Source: a virus
Strand: one strand, 5' to 3'
Length of the DNA: 37,737 bases
IMG/VR virus record: IMGVR_UViG_3300038309_000183
Span: 1-37,737 of that record
Each line of letters begins with the position of its first letter. The stretch's first letter is position 1. Shown here in pieces: positions 29,221-37,660 of the stretch. The notes beneath the pieces were generated by a model. It was not told the origin of the DNA and did no database searches. It saw only the letters and a list, made by a program, of their open reading frames with translations. A program made the position numbers and the translations under genes.

Positions 29221-30927
29221 TTATACGACTCCTAAAAGTTGTAGGCTGTATGTGCCTTGGTTGTAATCAATAACTGGGTTAAAACGTTTGCATATGCCAT
29301 ATAAAAGAGACCATGGTTCAGGCTCTTCGGCTTCTGATGCGATCCAAAAAGCTTTTTGATCTTTTGAGTTTATGAAAAGGCTTGTCACTGCGCTTGCCTT
29401 CTCTCTGCTATCTACTTTTATTTTACAGTTAAGCTCTTTTGCACTTGGTCTTTCCGTTATTGATATCCGTCCAAAAGTGTCAATGGTTGTGTTCGAGTAA
29501 TTTGTAAAACCAGGGGCTATCCCTTCAAGCGTTTCGCCAACGTCATAGGCATATCCGCACACCATAAGGCCGGCCTCTATTTCTGTTGATGGTGAAGCCC
29601 CTGAAATTGTGATTTCAAAATCTCCGCTTGAATATGCTGGGATATCCGTGAAAGAAATATCCCGTATGAATTCAATCGGTGATGTGTAATACTCCCACCA
29701 ATCCCCAACGTCGTCATTTCTCAAACTTTTTGTTTCGCTCCACACCTCAACAGTATCGACTATCAATGCTGCCGCTATTTCATCACACTGCATCCCGAAA
29801 AAAACAAACGCCGTAACATTGTCGTTTTCAAGGGTTAAATTTATTTCCCCGGTGGCAGTTGTTGGGCTTGTGATTGTGCCATCGAACATTCTATATGGAT
29901 TTGTTGCTCCATAGTCATACCATACTGTTTCGTCGGCCCCTGGCCGCCTGAAATTTGAGAATGCCAATGCATAATAAAGCCTATCGTTGTAAATACAATA
30001 CTCGTCTTGTTCAAAAACTTTGTTCCCTAACAAATATATTGATGCACTCGGGCTTTCTGGGATTATATAGTAGCTCAGAGTTCTCCATGAAAAAAAACAA
30101 TGCCCATAAAGCCCTGAATAGCTATCAGAAACACCTGTAATCGTTGCGGCAACCATTGAACCCGTCGCGCTTGATACATACGAAGTTGCTGATAGCTGAG
30201 AACACACGTACCCGGTAAGCTGGTTAACTGTTATTGACGCGCCTGTATAGCTCCCACTTATTTGAGAAAATGCGCCAGCTCCGGCGGTTTGTTTGTAAGC
30301 ATGCGGCACCGTTGGAAGCACCGTAGCAGATACAAACACGTCGCCGGTGTTTTCGTAGACATCTATATCGTGAATTATATCAACACCGGATGGTTTTGCA
30401 TACAAAGCCCATGACGTCGTAGATGTCATTTTGTAAATATTGTAGACAGCGCCCGTTGCAATATCAACAACAATAGAAAAGATATCGCCGTTTGTACTAT
30501 TGGCATGCGCTAATACAATATGTGTTGTTAATGGTGCTGTTATTGTCGTAAAGCTACCGTCAGTCTGATCAATTACATAAAGGTCTGAAAACCAAGCGGT
30601 ATATAATTTGTTTGTTGCATAATTCCCGTTTATTGGGATTGACGATGTTGAAGTGAATATTGTTCCTGTCCCAACCTCATCAGATAAGTTAATGAGAAGT
30701 GCGAATGGCCCAGATCCACCACGCTGAACATATATTTTGGCGTTCACTGTTATAAACAGGTCGCCTGTTACGGCATTCTCCCATATACAGCGTTTTGGCC
30801 CGTTTATATTTTGATCATATGTTTTTGCTTCTGTTGCTGTCCCGGAACCCCATGTGGCATAATCCTCTGCAACGGCATCAGTGGTCATATTTGTATCATC
30901 TATCGTTATCGGTATGCCCATTTTCAT
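29221..30927 (-). CDS. Tail-tip / distal tail protein (568 aa)
   Basis: Start ATG 30927 in an ATGA overlap with the tape-measure stop, GGAGG upstream; a longer frame to 30963 is less likely. The first 350 residues are rich in G, T, S and Y with regular short strands and could form a propeller-like fold (V-T-G-D-L-F-I-T-V-N, G-D-V-F-V-S-A). The C-terminal part (E-P-W-S-L-L-Y-G-I-C-K-R-F-N) resembles distal-tail-type ends. Position after the tape measure and before the spike supports a tip role. Confidence 0.65.
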   Translation of the reverse strand: MKMGIPITIDDTNMTTDAVAEDYATWGSGTATEAKTYDQNINGPKRCIWENAVTGDLFITVNAKIYVQRGGSGPFALLINLSDEVGTGTIFTSTSSIPINGNYATNKLYTAWFSDLYVIDQTDGSFTTITAPLTTHIVLAHANSTNGDIFSIVVDIATGAVYNIYKMTSTTSWALYAKPSGVDIIHDIDVYENTGDVFVSATVLPTVPHAYKQTAGAGAFSQISGSYTGASITVNQLTGYVCSQLSATSYVSSATGSMVAATITGVSDSYSGLYGHCFFSWRTLSYYIIPESPSASIYLLGNKVFEQDEYCIYNDRLYYALAFSNFRRPGADETVWYDYGATNPYRMFDGTITSPTTATGEINLTLENDNVTAFVFFGMQCDEIAAALIVDTVEVWSETKSLRNDDVGDWWEYYTSPIEFIRDISFTDIPAYSSGDFEITISGASPSTEIEAGLMVCGYAYDVGETLEGIAPGFTNYSNTTIDTFGRISITERPSAKELNCKIKVDSREKASAVTSLFINSKDQKAFWIASEAEEPEPWSLLYGICKRFNPVIDYNQGTYSLQLLGVV

Positions 30928-33900
30928 GCGGTTCGTGCCTCCGGTAAACCTGCCCCATCCCAATCATCAATGGTATCTGAAATCCGCTTCACAAGCAGTC
31001 TATTTTGTTCGGCCTGTTCTGATACGATTGATTTCAGTTCGATGACTTCTGATATAAGCGTATCATTATTTGATTGTCCGGTCAATGTTCCTGCTGGTCC
31101 ACCGAGTATCGATTGATTGATTGTGTTGAGAGCCTCAATACTTTCTTTATGCTGTACCCATGATGCTTCAAGTATTTGTTCGTCAGTCGTAAGCTGGTCG
31201 CCTATCACATTTTCAAGGTGCGTAAGCGCTGATGTGGCCCTGGCCTGATCAAGATAATAGTCCTCGGCTTTCTTATATTGTGATTCTGTCGCGCCAGTTA
31301 TCCCGGAAAGATACATATCAAGATTGTCAAGCGCTGACGCATTGCCACCGGCCACACTTGCAGCTATCCCCCTGATGCCCATGATTGACTCTAACAATGT
31401 GGTCCTTGCTGTTTCGTCAACCGTTTTTCTGACATTCTGGACAGCTGACAATGCGTTCTCCATCGTTGACACCCAATCTTTTTGAGCTTTTTCGAGGTAC
31501 GAATAGTAATCGTTGGCTGTCCCGGCAAGCGCGAGTAACGAGGCATATGCGCGCTGTCCTGATTCGGTGGTTATATCAATTGATTCAACAAGGTCCTTGA
31601 AGCCGTCCCTCGTACCTGGGAGAGCCATCCCCATGCCTTCAAGAGCACCGGTAAGCGCGTCTTGTTCATCAATCGCCTTTTCTGAATCCGAGAAAAACTT
31701 ATCGTAATAGGTTGAGAATGATTCCTTTAGAGCGTCAAGACCACCAGCAACATCTATCAGGCTTTCGCTTAATTCAATGGCCGATTCAACAGACGTGTCA
31801 AGTCCCTTATTCGTATAATCAAGGATTCTTAATACTTGTTCTTTATCAGCCATGAGCCGAACAGCTGTTTCGAGTAATCCCTCGTTTACCTCCTGGTATT
31901 GCGATACGATGGAGCCAAAAAGCGTATCAACGAGTTCATCCCCATATGCTGAGAAAGCATCGGTTATTATTTTCGTGACCTCATCACCTGTTTTGCCCAT
32001 CAGGTCTATTTTACCAAGATCTATGGACATTGACATAAGTTCATCGGTTATATCCATATTGAAGCCTTCTGCGAGGCTTAATATTGTGTTGCCAAGATTA
32101 ACGAAAACTTTTGAAAATAGCCTGTTTGTTTGGTCGTCAAGATCCTTTGTTATCGTCCAGTATGAAACATCATCAGAATGGAACCATCCACCATCGACAA
32201 CTTTTTTCATGTCTACGAAAAAATCACCGACATCGGTGACCGCACCGCTTAGTACATCCCCCATTGTCGCACCAGTTACCTGGATACCTGAGGCGAGTTG
32301 TGAAACGTCCGTCTTGCCTCCAAGCACACTTGCAGCAGCAGACCCAAGCCAATCACCTATGGGCAGGCCTGCAAAAAGAAACTCAAAGTTTTTGAAGGCA
32401 ACATCAAAGACATCTTGAATCCCGGCCATGTATGATTTCATGCCTGAAGCTGATTCCATCTGGCTAAAATCGCCTCCGACAAGAATGCCATGGACAAGAC
32501 CTGTAATATTGTTGTTAAGATCACGGACCTCTGAATATATTCCGGTCAGGCGATCATATTCAAGTGCGTGTGCATCCTCAAGGATGCTTGCTATGTTTTC
32601 AACGCTATTGCTTGAGTCATTGCTCCCCAAAACAGTTCCAGACCCAGTATTATAAACATTCGGATTTTGGCTTTCTCCGCCGGATGTAAAACTGTTGATT
32701 GACACGCCAAGTGATGCAACAGCCGCCGCCATTGTGGCCATGCGGGCAAATGCGGTGAATGGATCGCCAAATGCCGCTTGATTCAGTATCGCGCCTATTG
32801 CACGGGCAACGTTTGCGGCCTGGATTGCAACCTCAATGGCTTGGAATTCTTTTGATTGCTGGTCGAAAAGACGCTGCGACATTTGCAAGCCTTCTTGCAT
32901 TGATGCCGCGTTTGATTCGAGCTTTGAACCTATCCCTCCGGCTGCGTTTGCAACTTTTATAAAACCTTTTGTCAGTCTATCGAATTCATCTTCGCCTATT
33001 AATCCTGCCTCTGCAATGTTGAATATCTTTGTGAGCGAATCCCCAAGCTCAAGCGCAGCAGCATAAGCAGGTTTAGTTGCCGCGCGTATTTCATCGAGTT
33101 GGTCTGAAAGTTTTATCCCGGTATCAAATTTTTCAAAGTCAAAAGATTCTTTTGCAAGTTTTTTTATCTCTGACTTAATACTACTGAATGTAACTGCGGC
33201 ATTGTTTGAAACTTGCTCAGTTGCCGCCGTCACTATTGGTTTTGTTATATCGACAGAAGGTTCTGACGCCTTTTCTGTGATTTCCCTGATTTCTTTTTTT
33301 ACTTTCCCAAGCTGAATGAGTTGATCTCTAAGCGTGTTTTCGAGTCCTGAAAGATAATCGGGTTCGAAAATATCAAAAAGGAAACTCCCACGTTTACCCT
33401 TTGTCAATTGATCACGAAGCCCTGATATTGATATTTCAAGGCTCTCTTTCTGGCTCTTAAGCTTTGTAAGCATTGGGTCAAGATCAAAGCTTGCAACTAT
33501 CTCTCTCAATTCATCACGGTTTGCTGTTGCGATATCTGCAAAGCTGATTGTGCCAGCCGCAGCCAGTCCAAATGCCGCAGAAAGGTCGGCAACCCATGAT
33601 CCCATTTTGGTTGTTTTTTCAATTGACCATTGGGCAGCCTCTCCAATTCCACGGACAGATGTGGAAATTATTTCGAACGCCCTTTTTACATCGTCTTTGT
33701 TTTCTCTCACCCAGCCAGACATATTCCCAAGTTCAGTTGTAAAATCTGCCAAAATACCTTTGGCCTGTGACGTGAACCCTGAATCGCCAAGTGATTTTAA
33801 AAAGTCATCCCAAGCGTCTGAAAGGTTTGATGCCTTGCCACCGAGTGTATCCATTTGGCGTTCCATACCACCGGCAAAATTAACAAGACCTATGTTTTTA

Positions 33901-34481
33901 AGGTAGCCAGTTATTTCAGCCGCATTTTTCCCAATTGTTTCTGTTGTTCCCTGGAATGTGAAAGAAACGTTTTCGCCCTCTGACCTTGCCTTTATACCGA
34001 ACTCTTTGAGTCGTTCAAATTCACCAGTTGCAGCATCGGCAACTGCCTCAATCATCTGATTAAGGTCTTTACCCATTGCCGATGCCGTGTTTCCGTATGA
34101 TTCAAGGGATTTTTCAGAAGAATCAAGACCCATTGCCTTGAGTTTAATAAATGCGTCTGTGACCTGTGTAAGCTGGTATGGTGTGTTTTTTGCGAACTGT
34201 TGGATTTGCATGAATGCATTTTCAGCGCCCATGGCAGACCCAGTAACAGTTTCAAGGCTTGCGTTCAATCGATCAAACTCTTTATTCGCATCAAATAAGC
34301 TTCTCGTCATCGCTGCAAGACTTATACCGCCAACAATTCCACCGACAATAGAGAGTGCTTTGCCAAGTTTTGATGTAGCAGTTTCAGCCCCCTTTGCAGC
34401 GGACTGCATCCCGTCAAGCTCTTTACGGGCTCCCTTGACATCCCTACTGTCAACACCAAGTTTTATGGTCGTTACGTTCAT
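30924..34481 (-). CDS. Tape measure protein
   Basis: 1185 aa, by far the longest gene; ATGA overlap with the chaperone gene upstream. It begins M-N-V-T-T-I-K-L-G-V-D-S-R-D-V-K-G-A and has the classical tape-measure N-terminal domain (F-D-R-L-N-A-S-L-E-T-V-T-G-S, then A-K-N-T-P-Y-Q-L-T-Q-V-T-D-A-F), long helical regions and hydrophobic segments near residues 45-60 and 570-610. At about 0.15 nm per residue it predicts a tail of roughly 175 nm. Confidence 0.95.
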   Translation of the reverse strand: MNVTTIKLGVDSRDVKGARKELDGMQSAAKGAETATSKLGKALSIVGGIVGGISLAAMTRSLFDANKEFDRLNASLETVTGSAMGAENAFMQIQQFAKNTPYQLTQVTDAFIKLKAMGLDSSEKSLESYGNTASAMGKDLNQMIEAVADAATGEFERLKEFGIKARSEGENVSFTFQGTTETIGKNAAEITGYLKNIGLVNFAGGMERQMDTLGGKASNLSDAWDDFLKSLGDSGFTSQAKGILADFTTELGNMSGWVRENKDDVKRAFEIISTSVRGIGEAAQWSIEKTTKMGSWVADLSAAFGLAAAGTISFADIATANRDELREIVASFDLDPMLTKLKSQKESLEISISGLRDQLTKGKRGSFLFDIFEPDYLSGLENTLRDQLIQLGKVKKEIREITEKASEPSVDITKPIVTAATEQVSNNAAVTFSSIKSEIKKLAKESFDFEKFDTGIKLSDQLDEIRAATKPAYAAALELGDSLTKIFNIAEAGLIGEDEFDRLTKGFIKVANAAGGIGSKLESNAASMQEGLQMSQRLFDQQSKEFQAIEVAIQAANVARAIGAILNQAAFGDPFTAFARMATMAAAVASLGVSINSFTSGGESQNPNVYNTGSGTVLGSNDSSNSVENIASILEDAHALEYDRLTGIYSEVRDLNNNITGLVHGILVGGDFSQMESASGMKSYMAGIQDVFDVAFKNFEFLFAGLPIGDWLGSAAASVLGGKTDVSQLASGIQVTGATMGDVLSGAVTDVGDFFVDMKKVVDGGWFHSDDVSYWTITKDLDDQTNRLFSKVFVNLGNTILSLAEGFNMDITDELMSMSIDLGKIDLMGKTGDEVTKIITDAFSAYGDELVDTLFGSIVSQYQEVNEGLLETAVRLMADKEQVLRILDYTNKGLDTSVESAIELSESLIDVAGGLDALKESFSTYYDKFFSDSEKAIDEQDALTGALEGMGMALPGTRDGFKDLVESIDITTESGQRAYASLLALAGTANDYYSYLEKAQKDWVSTMENALSAVQNVRKTVDETARTTLLESIMGIRGIAASVAGGNASALDNLDMYLSGITGATESQYKKAEDYYLDQARATSALTHLENVIGDQLTTDEQILEASWVQHKESIEALNTINQSILGGPAGTLTGQSNNDTLISEVIELKSIVSEQAEQNRLLVKRISDTIDDWDGAGLPEARTA

Positions 34482-34897
34482 TTTTGGCCTTTCAGAGCAT
34501 TCACCATTTTCCTGAAACTTTCGTTTACAGACTCACGATCAATATCTTGATCAAGTTTCGGCTTTGGCCTGTTCGGGTCTTTCGCCGCGATCGCTTCGGC
34601 GCAATATTCTCGGGAAAGCTGCCTGATCTGCGTTGATTCGTACCATGGAAGATATGTGTTCGTAAGCCTTGACCACGCCTCAATCTCCTGATACGTTACT
34701 GGGACAGGCCCACCCATCCCTGGCATCGCAGGGCCAACCTCCATGAGGGATGAGATAAGCTGTTCTCCCCATTCGAGTTCAGGAAGTTCTATATGTTTCG
34801 TACCATTCAGCATTTCGGCCCTGCTTTGTTTTTTCCCTTCCGGCGTTGCGTGCAGCCATGCAAGTTGTCTTACATATAGGACAACCTGCGTTAGGCG
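34478..34897 (-). CDS. Tail assembly chaperone gpT part (made as gpGT by frameshift)
   Basis: The frame is open from a stop at 34904 down to 34478, so it overlaps the end of gpG. An ATG exists at 34813, but the coding character continues upstream: after the slip the sequence reads K-R-L-T-Q-V-V-L-Y-V-R-Q-L-A-W-L-H. The later W-S-R-L-T-N-T-Y-L-P-W-Y motif is like lambda gpT-type proteins. Fusion with gpG would give about 266 aa. The product helps load tail tube subunits onto the tape measure. Confidence 0.8.
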   Translation of the reverse strand, partial: RLTQVVLYVRQLAWLHATPEGKKQSRAEMLNGTKHIELPELEWGEQLISSLMEVGPAMPGMGGPVPVTYQEIEAWSRLTNTYLPWYESTQIRQLSREYCAEAIAAKDPNRPKPKLDQDIDRESVNESFRKMVNALKGQK

Positions 34898-35277
34898 TTT
34901 GGGTCATAGTTGTCCAGGTTCATTGCGAAAGCTTGGACCTGTTCTGCGATCCAGTCTTGTTCAAGATACATGGTCACGGCGTCTTTGTACGGTCCGTCTG
35001 CACTTCCGATATTATCGGTGAACCCCTGCGTCAGAGCCGCCAAAAATTCGGCCCCGGATTGAGCCTGTTGTTCATGTGTCATTTTTTTGACTGACCCGTA
35101 TTTTCTATCCCGGTCCTTTACAGCGTTCCGCGCAACATCTGATTTAATACCGTAGATAAAAAGGTCAAGGGTTTTTCCATCTTCATCAATCAGTGTTTCA
35201 CCTGAAAACGGATGAACAAGGCTCATTCTTTTAGGCACGCCACATGCTTTTTTTACGTTAAGTTTGCTGATATCCAT
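34891..35277 (-). CDS. Tail assembly chaperone gpG
   Basis: 128 aa from ATG 35277 with AAAGGAGACAAAACC upstream (35301 is a longer, less likely start). It begins MDISKLNVKKACGVPKRMSL and shows F-I-Y-G-I-K-S-D-V-A-R-N-A-V (about 40-53) and a helical acidic C-terminus, as in other phage gpG-type chaperones. It lies between tail tube and tape measure. A CCCAAAC slippery site near its end lets a fraction of ribosomes make gpGT. Confidence 0.8.
   Translation of the reverse strand: MDISKLNVKKACGVPKRMSLVHPFSGETLIDEDGKTLDLFIYGIKSDVARNAVKDRDRKYGSVKKMTHEQQAQSGAEFLAALTQGFTDNIGSADGPYKDAVTMYLEQDWIAEQVQAFAMNLDNYDPNA
34897..34903 (-). other. -1 ribosomal frameshift site CCCAAAC
   Basis: In the gpG frame the codons are GAC CCA AAC GCC TAA; the heptamer C-CCA-AAC fits X-XXY-YYZ exactly and lies one codon before the gpG stop. 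A slip by -1 joins the open gpT frame. Same design as G-GT in lambda and many siphoviruses. Confidence 0.85.
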
Positions 35278-35312
35278 GGTTTTGTCTCCTTTGTGCCACA
35301 ATTTTAAGATGT

Positions 35313-35346
35313 CCCCTGTCCGGGCGTGGCAGGTCCGGACAGGGGT
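35313..35346 (-). other. Intergenic hairpin after the tail tube gene
   Basis: CCCCTGTCCGG and CCGGACAGGGG form a perfect 11-bp stem with an 11-nt loop between tail tube and gpG genes. No T-run follows, so it may stop RNA decay or slow transcription and so set tube protein well above chaperone. Confidence 0.7.
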
Positions 35347-35372
35347 GCCCCGTGAAGGAGGGACGCGGGGGG

Positions 35373-36050
35373 TTATACGGTCGTGAACTGGGCCGTCACG
35401 CTGATGTCAGCCGAAATGGAAGTGTCAGTCCTCGGATTGTCCGTGGACGTATCAGACCACTGATCAAAAACATGTGTCACTGGGTTTGTAGGTGCTGCAA
35501 AAACGGCTGTACCATCACTACCATCAAGAACAGTCTGGGAAAGATCGCCGTAAACTGCGCCATTCGCGCCTGCGGCATAAGTCAGGGTGAATAATTCTGT
35601 TGAATCAACAACTGGCTGCGTTTTGATTGCAACGGTCACTTCGTTCTGGGTGATCGCGTTTGCATCGCCGTAATTGTAGGTGTAACCGGTGATTTCTGCG
35701 GTAAAATAAATGGTCCCGATTTCGATGTTTGTCAGCTTAAAGCTGTGTGTCACCGATTTGTTTGCACCATCGAAGCCAGATTTCAGCGCGATCTGTCCGG
35801 CGTCTGAAAGGATCTGGGCCAGAGGGAATGTGAACCCGCCATAATTGATTGAGCCTTTTTTCTTGTTGACCACACCTGTGTCCAGCGGGGTCCATTCCGG
35901 GACCTGGGCAGTGCCACCAAACGAAGGGATTGATCCGACCTGGCCGATATCTGTATAAGAAAGTGCGCCGTAACCGGCTGCGTCATACGTTGCCGGGACT
36001 CCTGCCGAAACTGACAGTGTAGTGTAAACACTGATGGTAATGTCAGTCAT
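35373..36050 (-). CDS. Major tail tube protein with InlB-like C-terminal domain
   Basis: 225 aa, ATG with GGAGACTAAATT upstream. The first 150 residues match a siphovirus tube protein: early G-Y-G-A-L-S-Y-T-D-I-G-Q-V, then G-G-T-A-Q-V-P-E-W-T-P-L and K-K-G-S-I-N-Y-G. The last 65 residues (Y-A-A-G-A-N-G-A-V-Y-G, then V-F-D-Q-W-S-D) form a divergent InlB B-repeat/Ig-like domain, probably shown on the tail surface. The same domain type occurs in the fibre-like protein of this genome. Confidence 0.85.
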   Translation of the reverse strand: MTDITISVYTTLSVSAGVPATYDAAGYGALSYTDIGQVGSIPSFGGTAQVPEWTPLDTGVVNKKKGSINYGGFTFPLAQILSDAGQIALKSGFDGANKSVTHSFKLTNIEIGTIYFTAEITGYTYNYGDANAITQNEVTVAIKTQPVVDSTELFTLTYAAGANGAVYGDLSQTVLDGSDGTAVFAAPTNPVTHVFDQWSDTSTDNPRTDTSISADISVTAQFTTV

Positions 36051-36064
36051 AATTTAGTCTCCTG

Positions 36065-36460
36065 TCACCGTGGCAAAAACGCCCGGTACGCTATTGATAA
36101 TGGGAGGGCATACCAGCCGCCCTCATTTATTCCACGTCCACGAGACTGCCCCGTGATTGTGGCTTTTTGGCCATCATATGATAGCCGTGTGCCTATTTTA
36201 AACACGCTGAAAATTGAATCAGCCATTGTTTTTGCCGTTATTGAGTACGTGTCTGAAGGATATCTCAAGTTGATCCTGAAAACGCCGTCTGTTTCGTCCG
36301 AGTCTGCCAAGGTTACCGGTGTGATGTCGTTTGGGATAAGGTATATTTCCGCGTATGGTGTCCCAGGTGTTGGCTCGTAATTATCGTTTTCATGGGCGAT
36401 CGTAAGTCCGAAAGACCCGTTGATAAATGCTTGAACGAAAGCTTGGTCTATTTTTATCAT
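36065..36460 (-). CDS. Tail terminator / completion protein
   Basis: 131 aa, ATG. The sequence F-G-L-T-I-A-H-E-N, P-G-T-P-Y-A-E-I-Y-L-I-P and G-V-F-R-I-N-L-R-Y-P-S-D-T resembles phage tail terminators of the DUF4128 kind, which cap the tail tube. It follows the gp10-like gene and precedes the tube gene, the normal order. 4-bp overlap with the upstream gene. Confidence 0.8.
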   Translation of the reverse strand: MIKIDQAFVQAFINGSFGLTIAHENDNYEPTPGTPYAEIYLIPNDITPVTLADSDETDGVFRINLRYPSDTYSITAKTMADSIFSVFKIGTRLSYDGQKATITGQSRGRGINEGGWYALPLSIAYRAFLPR

Positions 36461-36831
36461 TTTGCAAGCTCCTCTTTGACGTCTCTCTCAAGCCTTGCCA
36501 CGTTTTTTGCGATCATCCCGTCCCGCATTTCCCAGACAGCGGCATATGGAAGGTTGTTCGTAAGCCAGTCTATGGTGTCGGCTTTGACCATAGAAAGAAC
36601 GTCTTCCTGCGCTCCTCCGCCATCAGAGCCTTGTGGTATTTCGTCTTCCCTTTCAATCTCTCCGCGCGCTGGTCTTCCTGTAGTTGTCTGCCAGTTCCCC
36701 CTAAGACGCCCTGTGTCAACCCGTGTGTCACGAATAACCCCATTGAAAAGTTTGATCTTAACTCCACGTGCCACTTGATCAAGCGATTTCCCCATGGTTT
36801 CTGCGAGTTTATCAAGGGGGATGTATGTCAT
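36457..36831 (-). CDS. HK97 gp10-like neck protein
   Basis: 124 aa, starting in a 4-bp overlap. V-D-T-G-R-L-R-G-N-W-Q (about 38-48) and L-P-Y-A-A-V-W-E (about 93-100) are the marks of HK97 gp10-type proteins that sit between connector and tail. It is encoded between stopper and terminator genes as expected. Confidence 0.85.
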   Translation of the reverse strand: MTYIPLDKLAETMGKSLDQVARGVKIKLFNGVIRDTRVDTGRLRGNWQTTTGRPARGEIEREDEIPQGSDGGGAQEDVLSMVKADTIDWLTNNLPYAAVWEMRDGMIAKNVARLERDVKEELAK

Positions 36832-37169
36832 GCGCGCACCTGTAATTTATAAGCCAAAACGGTTCCAGCCGGGTTGATTTCGTCAATGTTCACGATCTGC
36901 ATGCCGTTAATTGTATCAGTCATGAGCGGCTCAACTTCAGGTGATAGTATCGCCTCTTTGTCCCCTGCCTTGATAACCGTGCCATCAATAAGGCTTTGTT
37001 TGTATGGCTTGATAACCCCTACCGTTTCTTGATTGTCCGGAGTCCCACCCGTTATAATGCCCGTGACAGGGTCAGTGCTTTTACCTGTTGTCCGCTCAAG
37101 GGTGATTGTTTGCCCGAATTCAGTCAACAATTCAACGGAAACCTCTGCCATGTCTGAATAAAAAGTCAT
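36828..37169 (-). CDS. Head-tail stopper/adaptor protein
   Basis: 113 aa in 4-bp overlaps on both sides. It has V-E-L-L-T-E-F-G-Q-T-I-T-L-E-R (about 10-24), G-D-K-E-A-I-L-S (about 69-76) and a final beta part N-P-A-G-T-V-L-A-Y-K-L. These fit the SPP1 gp16-like stopper fold. Place and size agree. Confidence 0.8.
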   Translation of the reverse strand: MTFYSDMAEVSVELLTEFGQTITLERTTGKSTDPVTGIITGGTPDNQETVGVIKPYKQSLIDGTVIKAGDKEAILSPEVEPLMTDTINGMQIVNIDEINPAGTVLAYKLQVRA

Positions 37170-37660
37170 GCACGTTCCAATGCAATGCCAAGTCCGCTAT
37201 TCACGAGCAAAGATGAAAGAAGCGCCTCCCATTTGCTGGTCTTGCTCAATTTCACGTCATTGTCATTCCCGAAGTATTCAACCTCAACTGCACCTTCGAC
37301 TTTTTCCTTTTTGCGCGTCCTGTTAAGCGGTGGATTATAAGGATCATTTCCTGCATGAATATCAAGAGCAATGGCCAATTGGCAGAGCTTCACTTGCCTT
37401 GGTATTTCGTCGCTATCCCAATAAAAGCCTTCAATAACAACGTCATAACGCGGGAACCCCATGGCCTGATCACGTTCGACAAGTGAACCCTTGTACTGTG
37501 ATCGTTTAGATTCCATGTATTCACCGGCTTTTACAAGCTCAACGTCTGCGGCTGAATCGTCTGCAATCGTAATTCCAACTGATGCGGCATAAGCTATATA
37601 TTCAGCACGTGTATTGTAGCTGTTTGCGTTATCAACGATGCTGCCGTCTTCTACGATCAC
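37166..37660 (-). CDS. Head-tail connector protein (DnaT-like family)
   Basis: 164 aa, GTG with AAGGAGAAGTACAA upstream. It begins M-I-V-E-D-G-S-I-V-D-N-A-N-S-Y and has R-S-Q-Y-K-G-S-L-V-E-R-D-Q-A-M-G-F-P-R (about 53-71) and L-C-Q-L-A-I-A-L-D-I-H, which match the phage family named DnaT-like but acting as head-tail connector. The variant of its 5' end is at 1-54. Upstream (across the junction) is the tiny membrane-protein gene. Confidence 0.85.
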   Translation of the reverse strand: MIVEDGSIVDNANSYNTRAEYIAYAASVGITIADDSAADVELVKAGEYMESKRSQYKGSLVERDQAMGFPRYDVVIEGFYWDSDEIPRQVKLCQLAIALDIHAGNDPYNPPLNRTRKKEKVEGAVEVEYFGNDNDVKLSKTSKWEALLSSLLVNSGLGIALERA

